Positions 52,501 through 61,296 of a stretch of DNA of 64,000 bases are shown here, in pieces. The DNA is from Kitasatospora cheerisanensis KCTC 2395 (GTDB lineage Bacteria > Actinomycetota > Actinomycetes > Streptomycetales > Streptomycetaceae), in the NCBI RefSeq assembly GCF_000696185.1, contig NZ_KK853997.1:7643220-7707219 (forward strand). The letters run 5' to 3'. Under the pieces are notes generated by a model. It saw only the letters and a list, made by a program, of their open reading frames with translations, made no database searches and was not told the DNA's origin. Every line of letters begins with the position of its first letter. Within the stretch, counting starts at the first letter, position 1. The translations under genes and the position numbers were made by a program.

Positions 52501-53346
52501 ATGACCGGTCCGGCCGCCGACTTGCCGGACCCGCGCCCCGCCGAACGCGAGGTGGCGCTCGGGGTAGCCAAGTTGATGCCCGACATCGACGAAGAGGGCG
52601 GTTGGCTGCTCACGCTCGACGGCACTCCGCAGTCGTATGTCGATCTCCAGGACCCCACCCACCTCGAGTTCGAGTACGTCCAGCGGATCGCTCATCTGCT
52701 GGACGTGGTTGCTGCCCCTGGAGAGCCGCTCGACGTCCTGCATCTCGGCGGCGGCGCGCTCACCCTGCCCCGCTACTTGGCGTGGACCCGGCCGGGATCG
52801 CGGCAGCAAGTGGTCGAGGTCGACGGGCCGTTGACCGAGTTCGTCGCGGAGCACCTGCCGTGGCCGTTCGGTATCGACGTGGTGGTCGGTGACGCCCGGT
52901 CTGCCCTCGAATCCATGACACCGGGGACCTTCGACATCGTGGTGGCCGATGTGTTCCGCGGCTCCCGGACGCCGGCGCACCTCACCAGCGTCGAGTTCGT
53001 CCGGCTGGCTGCCGCCACGCTCCGGCCCGGTGGCTGCTACGCGGCGAACCTCGCGGACGGTCCGCCCCTGGCATTCGCCAAGGCCCAGGTGGCGACGGTC
53101 TCTGCCGTCTTCGACCACGTATGCCTGGTGGCCGAGCCCAGCGTGCTGCGTGGCCGGCGCTACGGGAACGTACTGCTGATCGGATCCGACGAGCCGTTGC
53201 CCGCAGGGGAGTTGAGTCGACTGCTCGCTGCCGACCCCTTCCCCGCGAGGCTGACGGAGTCGCCGGAACAGGCGGCAGAGCCGGTCACGGACGCGACCGC
53301 CGAGGATTCGCCGCCGCCACCGGCAGGGGCGTTCTCGTTGAGCTGA
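52501..53346 (+). CDS. Spermidine-synthase-like methyltransferase-fold protein
   Basis: 281 residues with the SpeE Rossmann core: QSYVDLQDPTHLEFEYVQRI (substrate-gating N-terminal strand), PLDVLHLGGGALTLPRYL (motif I), QQVVEVDGPLTEFVAEHL (acidic loop), VVVGDARSALESM and FDIVVADVFRG. The His-Tyr and Asp set of real spermidine synthases is only partly kept, so it may be a polyamine-like or unknown transferase, as in many actinobacterial fused-MFS spermidine-synthase proteins. The last 40 residues are Pro/Ala-rich. AGGAGGGTTG-like sequence precedes the ATG at 52501. Confidence 0.83.
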   Translation: MTGPAADLPDPRPAEREVALGVAKLMPDIDEEGGWLLTLDGTPQSYVDLQDPTHLEFEYVQRIAHLLDVVAAPGEPLDVLHLGGGALTLPRYLAWTRPGSRQQVVEVDGPLTEFVAEHLPWPFGIDVVVGDARSALESMTPGTFDIVVADVFRGSRTPAHLTSVEFVRLAAATLRPGGCYAANLADGPPLAFAKAQVATVSAVFDHVCLVAEPSVLRGRRYGNVLLIGSDEPLPAGELSRLLAADPFPARLTESPEQAAEPVTDATAEDSPPPPAGAFSLS

Positions 53347-53451
53347 GGTGGACGGCGGGCCCTGCGGGCCGCTGTGCAGGAAGTCGTACTTGATGGCGAG
53401 CTCCTCTCCGGGACGAGTCGAGGGCAGTGAGCGAGGTATTGGGCTGGAGGG

Positions 53452-53506
53452 CATTGGCTGGACGGGCTGCTGGAGGCGGTGGTGAGGGCAGACCGTCCAG
53501 CCAATG
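53452..53506. terminator. Hairpin between convergent genes
   Basis: Fourteen-base perfect arms at 53452-53465 and 53493-53506 (CATTGGCTGGACGG and its complement) with a 27-base loop. It lies between the spermidine-synthase-like gene and the leftward acetyltransferase and could serve either. Confidence 0.65.
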
Positions 53507-53549
53507 GCGGTTGTCGGGCGCGTTGGAACCGGTCGTGCAGGCCGGCTGA

Positions 53550-54554
53550 TCAGCTGGCGGAGAGAACGAGTCGGCGCGCTGTCTGGCGGTAGCCGACCAG
53601 TTCGAAGGCGGCGATCATGGGGTGATTGGTGAGGTCCGTATCGGCGCGGATTCCCGTCTCCTTCGCCTCGGAAGCGAGGATCCGCGTCACCTCGGCGAGG
53701 ATCTCGGCCACGAAGCCCCGCCCGCGGAACTCGGGGAGGACTCCGAGGTAACCCACCACCGGGGCGGCGGAGTTGCGCGAGGGTATTCCGAAGCCGACGA
53801 CCTGCCCCGTGGCCGTTCGAGCCACCCGCCACCAGGAGCGCTCACCGAGCATGTCGTGGTGGTAGAAGGCGACATCGTTCCGGGCCTGTTCCTCCGGCCC
53901 GAGGAGCAACGCCTCCCTGGTGCTGGTGGCATCCAGGCTCCCGGGCAGGGCCTGCCGAAAGAGATCGACGAAGACCTCGTCGTTGGGCTCCGGATCGAAC
54001 ATCAGCCGGGAGGACAAGGTCGGCACGGGCCGTTCGGCGGTCCACTCGAAGCGGACCCGTTCGGTGGCGACGCGGAGACCGGCCGCCTTCGCCGCCGTGC
54101 GGCGCCACTCCACCGCAGCCGCGGCCTCGGGTCGGTCGCGCCAGTTCGCCGGCAGAAACAGGTGGTAGTCGGGCGGTAGTGCGAGACACCCCGCGGCGAA
54201 GACCTGGTGAGCGGCGGTGAGCAGCGCCGCAGCGACTGCGGTGCGGGGATCGCCGAGCTTCGGGGATGCCGTGTTTCCCCGCGCCTCAGGATCGGTGAGG
54301 GCCGATGGAGAGCCAGAGGCGAACAGGGCATCCAGGCTGCGGGGTCGGGCGTCGCCGGGCATGCCCCACCAGATGGCAAGCGCCAACGGCTCGCGGCCGG
54401 GCGCCGCCTCCGCGATCCAGATCCACTCAGGCCGATACTCGCCGTCGGCGAGCCGGGTGTGGACGGCTTCAGTGGAGATCGTGGTGGACGGGTCGGGCCG
54501 CATCCAAGCCAGGACGGCTTCGAGCTCTTGGGGAACGATCGGACGGAAGATCAC
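53550..54554 (-). CDS. Two-domain GNAT acetyltransferase
   Basis: 334 residues. The N-terminal half (about 1-165) is a degenerate GNAT-like domain (MIFRPIVPQELEAVLAWMRPDP, WIWIAEAAPGREPLALAIWWG); the C-terminal half is a normal GNAT with DMLGERSWWRVARTATGQVVGF, YLGVLPEFRGRGFVAEIL (acetyl-CoA loop R-G-x-G-F) and ADTDLTNHPMIAAFELVGYRQTARRLVL. Tandem-GNAT proteins of this size in streptomycetes often acetylate small molecules such as mycothiol precursors; substrate is unknown here. The GTG at 54554 follows GGAGG. Confidence 0.8.
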   Translation of the reverse strand: MIFRPIVPQELEAVLAWMRPDPSTTISTEAVHTRLADGEYRPEWIWIAEAAPGREPLALAIWWGMPGDARPRSLDALFASGSPSALTDPEARGNTASPKLGDPRTAVAAALLTAAHQVFAAGCLALPPDYHLFLPANWRDRPEAAAAVEWRRTAAKAAGLRVATERVRFEWTAERPVPTLSSRLMFDPEPNDEVFVDLFRQALPGSLDATSTREALLLGPEEQARNDVAFYHHDMLGERSWWRVARTATGQVVGFGIPSRNSAAPVVGYLGVLPEFRGRGFVAEILAEVTRILASEAKETGIRADTDLTNHPMIAAFELVGYRQTARRLVLSAS

Positions 54555-55171
54555 AGTGCCTCCGTGGCAGAGCAGTTGGGGAGGCGAGTCCGATCGTTGC
54601 GCTTCGTGCTGACCTCCGAGTGATGGCGGGTCAGCAGGTCGCGTGCGTGATCGGATGCGCCCGGGGGCGTAGATGAACTATCGGAACCATCGCAGGGGCC
54701 TCCTCTCGGTAAGGCGGTGCGTGCGGTAGAGCTGATCCACCGTCAGTGGTCCGAAGCTTAGAGAGATCGATGGGATGCCCGCAAAGTATTTTTCGGGGAA
54801 TTTTTGCGGGGTGCCATCCGATACCGAGAGACTGCCGATTTCGGCGGCGTGAAGTGGGCCAGCCCGGGTGGTGGGATCCCCGGGGGCGTTTCGTGATTGC
54901 GGCATGGAGCGGTGAGGTGGATGCAGGCTGAGCTCGGCCAAGCGGGACTCAGTCGGTTCGGTTGTCCGCGACCCGAGGCGCGTTACATGAAATGACCCGG
55001 AAGAGTGGATCCAGAATTATTGGCCATCAATGAGGTTGGCGTGGATCCGGGGGCGGTAGAAAGGCCGTGGCGGTGGCGAAACCGAGAGGAGGTGTCGGCC
55101 AATGAGTGGCTTGAGCAGCAGGCCGGCGCAGGTGGGCGTCGGCCGCTAGCGCTACAGATGTCCCGTCGGGG
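54555..55171. other. 617-base gap, locally low GC
   Basis: No gene I can support. About 54740-55020 is noticeably AT-richer than the genome average, with AT-rich direct repeats (TATTTTTCGGGG and AATTTTTGCGGGG near 54787-54811). A GTG at 55005 opens a frame containing ELLAINEVGVDPGAVERPW, but codon use is not typical and it runs antisense over the CopZ-like gene, so I do not call it. Confidence 0.45.
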
Positions 55172-55387
55172 TCAGATGCGGCTACCGAGGGCGAAGCCGG
55201 CCCTGGTGACGGCAGCGCGGACCTGCTCGTCGTCCAGGGGCTGGGCCGACTCGATGGTGACCCGGCCGGCCCGTGCGTCGGCGATGACGTCGGTGATGTC
55301 GGGCAGCGCGTTCAGCCCTGCGGTGACGGTGCGCTCGCAGTGGCCGCAGCTCATCCCTTCGACGGCGAAGACACTGGTGGTGGACAT
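55172..55387 (-). CDS. copZ: Heavy-metal-associated (HMA) domain copper chaperone, CopZ-like
   Basis: 71 residues, the whole protein being one ferredoxin-like HMA domain: TTSVFAVEGMSCGHCERTV with the Cys14-x-x-Cys17 copper(I) site, then ALPDITDVIADARAGRVTIES and a final AAVTRAGFALG. CopZ carries Cu(I) to export ATPases. No copA or csoR gene is adjacent in the window, which is unusual. GGAGG precedes the ATG at 55387. Confidence 0.92.
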   Translation of the reverse strand: MSTTSVFAVEGMSCGHCERTVTAGLNALPDITDVIADARAGRVTIESAQPLDDEQVRAAVTRAGFALGSRI

Positions 55388-55782
55388 GGGCTACCTCCGT
55401 TGAACTGGTCGGACGCGACGGTCGGCAGTGCGAGCCGGCCGACGCCACAAGACTCAACGCGGGCCGAGCGGTGCAGGCATCGGGCTGTGCTGCCCAATGC
55501 CCCCCAACGAGTGGCGCGTTGACAGCGGCGGGAGCTTGCGGTGGTGGCCGGAGCGATCCGCAGGTGGGTGTGGCGTGAGGCGAGGGGCGCCGGCGAGGAG
55601 TGCGACCGTCGGATTCGCCGACGATTCGAGCGAAGGCCATTTTTCTACCGTGACTTTGAATTCCCGAGGGGAATGAGACGATCGGGTCGGGTTCGTCGGA
55701 AAATCATGCGAGCCGCCCGACTTGTGGCAACTCACCTTGGGCTGGACGCTCGCAAGATTCTGCGAAGGAGGTGGAAATTTAA
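55388..55782. other. 395-base gap before the MATE gene
   Basis: No convincing gene. The right part (55620-55782) is AT-richer, with TTTTTCTACCGTGACTTTGAAT at its centre and an AAGGAGGTGG ribosome site at 55765-55774; it likely holds the promoter of the MATE gene. Confidence 0.5.
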
Positions 55783-57204
55783 ATGTTGAATTGTCTGAGG
55801 ATCCTCGCTACGGTCGGCCGCATCGACGTCCACGGCGGTCGACGGCTCGACTGTTGGAAGAATCGGGAGATGGCTTTGACGACAGGAATTGTGACAGAGT
55901 CACCGGATCGGAGGTCGGGTGCGCACGCGCTGGCCGCGCCGGCCATGCGGTTGGCCGGGTCGATTCTGGTCGGTCTCGCGGCCGGATTGGTCCTCCAGGG
56001 CTGGACGGTGGCGTTCCTGGGGCGGTTGGGCGGTGAGGCGCTCTACATTCGCTCCGTCTACACGCCGATCGGCTATCTCACGCTGGCAGTGACCGAGGGA
56101 CTGGTGGTCGCTGCACAGGTCGCGGCCGGCCTGGCATCGCGGTCAGGGCGGCACGGCGACGCTCTCAGGCCTGTTCCGACGTTCTTCGCCATCGGCGGAG
56201 GCCTGCTGCTGCTTCAGACGGTCGTTTTGGTGGTGGCCTCCGGGCCGGTGCTGACGGCCTTGGGGGTGGCCCCGGGTGAACGCCAGTCGGTGGTGGTCTT
56301 TGTGGCCGCCACATCGATGAGCAGCGCCGTCGGCCTGGCGCCGTACCTGGGGGCAGGCATCCTACGGGGGCTCGGGCACGCGGGGGCTGCTGCCTGGCTC
56401 GGGCTCACGTTCACGGCTCTCTCTGTCGGAGGCACGGTCGTCCTGCACGGGGCCGCCGGCCTCGGAGCGCTCGCCGTGCCGGTCGGGAGCCTGCCGGCCA
56501 CAGTGATCGTCGGGGTTCTCACCGCGGCAGTGCTGAGGCGGAAGGGCCTTCGGTGGCCGGCGCTGCGAGGGGACCGGCAGGCCGTGGGGGCGGCGTGGCA
56601 GCTCGGTGCGCCGGTGGCGGCCACGTTCCTGCTCCTCTCCACCGCCACATTCGGATACTTGAGGGTGCTTCGGGCAGCGGGGCCGACGGAGGTCGCCGGA
56701 TTCAGTCTCGGTCAGATGGCGACGTCGCTGCTGATGGTGATCGCGATGGCGATCGGCTCCGGCACCGCGATCGCGGTGACGCTGCGGCCTGACGAGAATC
56801 GACGAGGCGTCAATCTGGCGGGCCTGACGGCCGTTGTGAGGCTCTCGCTTCCGCCTTATCTGGTGGTCGGCGCGATTGTCTTTCTGTTCAGAGACTCGAT
56901 AGCCGAGGCGTTGACCAGCGAGCGGGCAGCGGCTGCGGTGGCAGCCGAGTACTTCGCGTGGACCGGGCCGACTCTGGCGCTGTTCGGCGGAACTCTGGCG
57001 CTGCTGACCTATCTGGAACAGATCGGCCGGGCCGGCGTGGCGTTCGCCTTGAACGCGGTGTACTTCGCGCTGATGCTGGCCGCAGCCTTCCTGATACTGG
57101 GCCAGGTGACGAGCGGCGATCTGGCGAGGCTTACCGCAGTGGGAAACGTGCTGGGGTTCGTGAGCCTGTGGTTCAGTGTCAGGTTCCTGATACGCCGAAG
57201 CTGA
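55783..57204 (+). CDS. MATE family efflux transporter
   Basis: 473 residues, 12 helices in two halves: APAMRLAGSILVGLAAGLVLQGWTVAFLGRLGGEALYIRSVYTPIG and later AAWQLGAPVAATFLLLSTATFGYLRVL, FSLGQMATSLLMVIAMAIGSGTAIAV. The conserved MATE pattern of Gly/Pro in helices 1, 5 and 7 is present, though charged residues of the cation site are few. The ATG at 55783 follows an almost perfect AAGGAGG by 11 bases; its first 30 residues (MLNCLRILATVGRIDVHGG) look foreign, and an ATG at 55870 gives a more typical start. A drug or metabolite exporter is likely. Confidence 0.83.
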   Translation: MLNCLRILATVGRIDVHGGRRLDCWKNREMALTTGIVTESPDRRSGAHALAAPAMRLAGSILVGLAAGLVLQGWTVAFLGRLGGEALYIRSVYTPIGYLTLAVTEGLVVAAQVAAGLASRSGRHGDALRPVPTFFAIGGGLLLLQTVVLVVASGPVLTALGVAPGERQSVVVFVAATSMSSAVGLAPYLGAGILRGLGHAGAAAWLGLTFTALSVGGTVVLHGAAGLGALAVPVGSLPATVIVGVLTAAVLRRKGLRWPALRGDRQAVGAAWQLGAPVAATFLLLSTATFGYLRVLRAAGPTEVAGFSLGQMATSLLMVIAMAIGSGTAIAVTLRPDENRRGVNLAGLTAVVRLSLPPYLVVGAIVFLFRDSIAEALTSERAAAAVAAEYFAWTGPTLALFGGTLALLTYLEQIGRAGVAFALNAVYFALMLAAAFLILGQVTSGDLARLTAVGNVLGFVSLWFSVRFLIRRS

Positions 57205-57274
57205 AAGGGTAGGGCGGCCAGGGCCTGACCGTCGAAGAAGCAGATCAAAGGCAGCGAGCGGAGCGGGTGATCAC

Positions 57275-57835
57275 ATGGGTGAGACAGCAGGGCGCATCAT
57301 CTTCCTCAACGGGACGTCGAGTTCGGGGAAGTCGAGTATCGCGCGCGAGTTGCTGGACATCCTCGACGATGAGGTCTGGTTCCACGTCGGCGTCGACATG
57401 TTCAACGCCATGCGCACCAAGCGGGCGATGGAGCCGGCTGAGCTCGACGAGGCACTGAAGCGGACCAGGATGGGATTCCACCGGTCAATCGCTGCGATGG
57501 CGGATGTCGGCAACAACCTGGTGGTCGACCACGTGTTGAGCGAACCGTGGCGGTTGGCCGACTGCCTGGACGTGCTCAGTCCCTATCAGGTTCTCTTCGT
57601 CGGGATCCGATGTGACGTAGCGGAGCTGATGCGGCGTGAGGCGGCCCGGGCAGACCGGCCGCCGGGCGTGGCCGCTTACCAGGCCGATCTGGTGCACCGC
57701 CACGGCGATTACGACCTCGAGTGTGACAGCGGAACGTACTCACCCCGTGAGTGCGCCGAGCAGATCACGGCCTTTCTGCCGAACCAGCCGATGTCGACCG
57801 CGTTCGGACGATTGCGGAAGGCGATACGACCATGA
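57275..57835 (+). CDS. CPT-family phosphotransferase (chloramphenicol 3-O-phosphotransferase-like)
   Basis: 186 residues. The P-loop is IIFLNGTSSSGKSSIARELL (residues 9-28), the VWFHVGVDMFNAMRT segment holds the catalytic Asp, and MADVGNNLVVDHVL plus LFVGIRCDVAELMRREAARADR complete the CPT fold. In S. venezuelae CPT phosphorylates chloramphenicol; most genomic homologues have unknown acceptors. It lies 70 bases after the MATE gene in the same direction, which suggests a small self-protection unit of kinase plus exporter. It has no regulator of its own. Confidence 0.88.
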   Translation: MGETAGRIIFLNGTSSSGKSSIARELLDILDDEVWFHVGVDMFNAMRTKRAMEPAELDEALKRTRMGFHRSIAAMADVGNNLVVDHVLSEPWRLADCLDVLSPYQVLFVGIRCDVAELMRREAARADRPPGVAAYQADLVHRHGDYDLECDSGTYSPRECAEQITAFLPNQPMSTAFGRLRKAIRP

Positions 57836-57881
57836 CGCGGCGGATGTGGCCCCGGGGCGCTGCCGAGCGGTTGGCGGGCCG

Positions 57882-58445
57882 TCAGGTGCCGTTCAGGTCG
57901 GCGGGAATGAGGGAGTAGCCGAACAGGTCGACCCTGCCCCCGTGGATGTAGCCGGCATTCCGCAGGAGGCCCTCGCGTTGGAACCCGGCCTTCTCCGCAA
58001 CCCGCTGGGAAGCGGTGTTGCCGGTGGCGGCGAACAGCACCAGCCGCTGGAAGCTCTGCTGACGCAGTAGCCACTCACCGACGGTCCGGGCTGCTTCAGC
58101 GGCTGTGCCTCGGCCACGGGCCCACGGAGCGATCCAGTAGCCCACCTCACTGACGAGGGCCGGCCAGTCGGTCTTCTTGAGGCCGACGGTGCCGAGGAGT
58201 TGGCCGGTGGCCGCGTCGGTGATGGCGAAGTGGATGCCATCGCCCGAGGTACGCAGGTGATGGGAGATCTCGGTGCACCAGGAGGACGCGTGGTCGAGGG
58301 TGTGCGGACTGGGAAGCGGAAGCCATCGCTGAGTCAGCTCGTCCGAACACGCGCGCTGGGTGTCGGCCACGTCGTCCGCGGTGAACGGTCGCAGTACCAG
58401 ACGGTCGGTGCGCAGGACGGTCTCAGGAAAGGTGGACGGAGGCAT
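57882..58445 (-). CDS. GNAT acetyltransferase, RimJ/RimL type
   Basis: 187 residues: ETVLRTDRLVLRPFTADDV start typical of Acetyltransf_3, LLGTVGLKKTDWPALVSEVGYWIAPWARGRGTAAEAARTVGEWLL with the acetyl-CoA loop (R-G-R-G-T), and QRLVLFAATGNTASQRVAEKAGFQREGLLRN. This subfamily acetylates N-termini or small molecules. AGGAG precedes the ATG at 58445. It converges on the CPT-family gene with a 46-base gap. Confidence 0.9.
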   Translation of the reverse strand: MPPSTFPETVLRTDRLVLRPFTADDVADTQRACSDELTQRWLPLPSPHTLDHASSWCTEISHHLRTSGDGIHFAITDAATGQLLGTVGLKKTDWPALVSEVGYWIAPWARGRGTAAEAARTVGEWLLRQQSFQRLVLFAATGNTASQRVAEKAGFQREGLLRNAGYIHGGRVDLFGYSLIPADLNGT

Positions 58446-58493
58446 TTGGACGCTCCTGGAAGACGCAGCGGGATGAGGAAAAACGGAGGGGGA

Positions 58494-59069
58494 TCAGGTG
58501 CCGGACCGTTGATAGGCGTCGAGCCAGGCGGTGTACCAGACGCGGAAGTCGGGTCCTGGGGCGAGGCCGCTCCAGACCTGGTCGTCGGTCCAGACCTGGC
58601 CGGCGCAGGGGCCGGTGATCACCAGGCGGGAGAAGATCCCGCAGCCGGCCTCGCCGATCGGGAGGCTGCCGGCCAGGTCGTAGCCAGTGTCAGTGGCGGT
58701 GCTGGGCCCGGGCTGCGAGGTGAGGTACCGGAAAGGTGAGGCGAGGAATCCCGGTGCGAGCGAGTCGGCCTTCAGGTCGAACAGGGCCTCGTCATCCGGG
58801 GGAAGCTCGGTCAGGCCCAGCAGGCCGTGGGCCGGACCTGCGCCGCCGTCGGCGGCATCGAGCAGGAAGGTGCGGTATGAGCGGGGAAGCGTGATGCGGT
58901 GCCGGGTCTCGAACGATGTCACCGCGGACTCGGACAGCGGTGGTCGCAGGACGTACCGGTGTGAGTCGGCTCCGAAGCGGCGCAGGAGAGGATCGGCCGC
59001 AGCCAGTTCTGCGAGCCGTTCGTGAACCCCGGGCCAGGAACCGGGCGGGGCGCTCCTGTCAGCGGTCAT
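58494..59069 (-). CDS. SMI1/KNR4 family protein
   Basis: 191 residues with the SMI1/KNR4 (SUKH) core: LSESAVTSFETRHRITLPRSYRTFLLDAADGGAGPAHGLLGL, then ATDTGYDLAGSLPIGEAGCGIFSRLVITGPCAGQVW. SUKH proteins are often immunity proteins to secreted toxins, but solitary members like this are common and unassigned. No toxin gene is adjacent. The frame is open 22 codons further, but ATG at 59069 is the natural start. Confidence 0.82.
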   Translation of the reverse strand: MTADRSAPPGSWPGVHERLAELAAADPLLRRFGADSHRYVLRPPLSESAVTSFETRHRITLPRSYRTFLLDAADGGAGPAHGLLGLTELPPDDEALFDLKADSLAPGFLASPFRYLTSQPGPSTATDTGYDLAGSLPIGEAGCGIFSRLVITGPCAGQVWTDDQVWSGLAPGPDFRVWYTAWLDAYQRSGT

Positions 59070-59277
59070 GGCCCGACACCCTACGGTGTCAGTCGAACCG
59101 TCCTCGACCGGGGCTGATGCACGTGGCTCTGGCATTCCGCAGGCAGTTCGACAGGAGCTGGCGTCAGAGGCGTGCTGGCAGCGGGCCGGCCGGATCGCGG
59201 ATCCCAGGCGGTACGGGCGAAGTGACGGTACGTCAGGCGATGGCGCGACAAGTACATGGACGGAAGGGGATATCAGC

Positions 59278-60009
59278 GTGGGGCAGGTTCGGGTGGCGGC
59301 GGCTCAGTTCGAGTGCGCGCCGGGAGATGTGGAGGCGAACGTCCGGCAGCTGGCGGCGTTGGCGCAGGAGGCACGGGAGGCCGGCGCGGCTGTGGTGTTC
59401 GGCCCGGAGCTGTGCCTGACGGGATACGAGCTCGACATGATCTCGGCGGACCACCGGCTGTGGACGGCACCGGACGATGCACGGCTCGCGCCACTGCGGG
59501 GGCTCGGCCTCGCGGTGGCGGTCAACGGAGTCGCCGCAGGGCCGGCGGACCGGCCGCAGATCGTCAGCAGCGTGTACGGGCCTGACGGGGCGGTGGTGGC
59601 GACCTACGCGAAGGAGCACCTGTACGAGAACGAGCAGGAGGTTTTCACGGCCGGCAGTGGTGGCGGCCGGTTCTGGCTGGACGGGGTGGGCTACTCGCTG
59701 GCCATCTGCTTCGACAACCACTTCCCCGAGGTGTCGGCGCGAAACGCGGCACTGGGCTGCCAGGTGCACCTCGCGAGCTCGCTGTACGGCACCGAGGGCG
59801 GTCGGGAGGAGCGGCGGACGGTGCATCCGGCGATCGCCAAGGCGACCGGGATGCATGTGGTGCTGGCCAATCACGTCGGCACGGCCGGGCCGTGGACGGG
59901 CTGCGGAGGCAGTGCCGCGTGGGCACCGGACGGGGCTGTGGTGACGGAGGTGGACGAGAGTGGTCCACAGCTGCTGGTGGTCGACCTGGAGGTGGAGATG
60001 AGCAGGTGA
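59278..60009 (+). CDS. Carbon-nitrogen hydrolase (nitrilase superfamily amidase)
   Basis: 243 residues. The Glu-Lys-Cys triad is visible: VVFGPELCLTGYEL (Glu44), TYAKEHLYENEQEVF (Lys112) and LAICFDNHFPE (Cys144). The family hydrolyses amides or N-carbamoyl compounds; this short variant, lacking extra domains, resembles the omega-amidase/aliphatic amidase branch, and the exact substrate is unknown. GGAAGGGG precedes the GTG at 59278; the long upstream open frame has no family similarity. The catalytic Cys has Phe-Asp after it, where many members have Tyr-Asp. Confidence 0.87.
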   Translation: MGQVRVAAAQFECAPGDVEANVRQLAALAQEAREAGAAVVFGPELCLTGYELDMISADHRLWTAPDDARLAPLRGLGLAVAVNGVAAGPADRPQIVSSVYGPDGAVVATYAKEHLYENEQEVFTAGSGGGRFWLDGVGYSLAICFDNHFPEVSARNAALGCQVHLASSLYGTEGGREERRTVHPAIAKATGMHVVLANHVGTAGPWTGCGGSAAWAPDGAVVTEVDESGPQLLVVDLEVEMSR

Positions 60010-60042
60010 GGCGAGCGGGACAGGCGGTGGGAGCCCTGGGCG

Positions 60043-60537
60043 TCAGCGGTAGTCGTCGTCCGGCACCCGGTCGGCCAAGTCGTCGATGACGGTGAACCGG
60101 ACCGCCTCGCGGAGCGGCTCGTCGGGGGCGGCGTCGTCGAGCTCAGCCTCGGCGTCCTCGTCCGGGTAGACCAAGTGCACGGCCGCCTCCTCGGCGCTGG
60201 CCGCGCCGCCGTCGGGCCCGACATCGGCGCCCTCGGTGTCGATGCCGTCCTCGACCAGGCGGCCGGCACGGGGGGACGGACCGTCGGCCCAGCGGTCGTC
60301 GACTGCCTCCGGGTCGTCGTCGGGCTCCTCCTCGGACAGCAACTGGTCCAGGGACTCCCCGCGCACGGCTTCCCCGGGCGTCGTGCCGTACGCGGTCGCG
60401 CCGTGGTACCCGTCCGGGGGGATGACGCCCGTGTCGAGCGGGTCGTCGTCGAGCCGGTCCGTGAGCAGGGAGTCGGCCGGTTCGAGGACGCCGTCGTCCT
60501 CGGCGGGTTCGGGGTCCTGGGAGTCCCAGTTGGTCAT
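60043..60537 (-). CDS. DUF5709 domain acidic protein
   Basis: 164 residues, about one quarter Asp/Glu. Starts MTNWDSQDPEPAEDDGVLEP and includes DSLLTDRLDDDPLDTGVIPPD and GTTPGEAVRGESLDQLLSEE, the DUF5709 pattern of streptomycetes, ending in FTVIDDLADRVPDDDYR. No membrane segment. Function is unknown; the proteins look intrinsically disordered. The ATG at 60537 has GGTGCTGTC upstream, no strong ribosome site. It converges on the amidase gene. Confidence 0.82.
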   Translation of the reverse strand: MTNWDSQDPEPAEDDGVLEPADSLLTDRLDDDPLDTGVIPPDGYHGATAYGTTPGEAVRGESLDQLLSEEEPDDDPEAVDDRWADGPSPRAGRLVEDGIDTEGADVGPDGGAASAEEAAVHLVYPDEDAEAELDDAAPDEPLREAVRFTVIDDLADRVPDDDYR

Positions 60538-61296
60538 GACAGCACCTGTCCTCGTCACTCGGGGTGAGGTCACACGCAGCCTCTTCATGCTCGCCAGGGA
60601 GCCACCCGGCCCGCAACACGGCGCGGCGGAAACCTCCCGAGAACCCGGCGCTGGACGGCTTGTGGGCAGGCGGGGACGGCGGTTTCGGTCGTGTGCGGAT
60701 TGTGGTGGGCGCACGTCGCGGTCGGCCATGGCTGCTCGGGAGGTGTCAAGGCGGGCGGCGTCGGCGTAGCGATGGCGTCAACGAGGCGGGCGGACGGCGT
60801 GGAGCGAGGTGGGGTGGGCCGGTCGAGACAGGCAGGCGGCGGAGGGAGGCAGTCGGTGCTGGGTGAGCTGAGCGAGCTGGAGGGTCCGCGGGCGCGGAGT
60901 GTGCGACGGCAGGCGGTGGTGGGGCCGTGGCCAGGATCCGGGACGGCGGCAGTGGCGGTGGCGGCGGCGGTGGCGGTGGAGGAGACCAGTCACAGCGTTG
61001 AGCGGGAGGCGGGTGGGCGGACGAGGTGGTCGCGGGAAGGCCGGTGCCGCTCCGGGCTCGGGTACGTCGAGTAGGGCGGGGCCCGCCCGACCGGCGAGAG
61101 CGCAGAGTGGACTGGGCAAGGGCATAGGAAGGGCGTGAGAGGAGGGAACGGGCGCGGCGGGCCGGCCGGCGGCCAGGAGGCGCGGCGGACCGGCCTGGTC
61201 GGGGCGGACGTGAGGCAGGGCATGATGACCGGCGCGGAGAGGACGTGCTCTCTGCGGGCTGGTGCGGTCGGACCGGATGTGCGGAGGAGGTGCGCG
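60538..61296. other. 759-base gap, no gene supported
   Basis: GC-rich sequence with a GGCGGTGGCGG run at about 60948-60985. Open frames are arginine/glycine-rich and match nothing I recognise. The right end holds GGAGGAGG for the LuxR-type regulator. Confidence 0.5.

Noticed and set aside
55005..55160. Possible small peptide gene upstream of MATE (RiPP precursor idea)
   Set aside because: No modifying enzyme or protease nearby, codon use is not typical, and the frame continues antisense through the CopZ-like gene.
55541..55789. Short basic open frame before the MATE gene
   Set aside because: Only 82 codons, arginine-rich, overlapping the promoter and ribosome site; no sign of selection.
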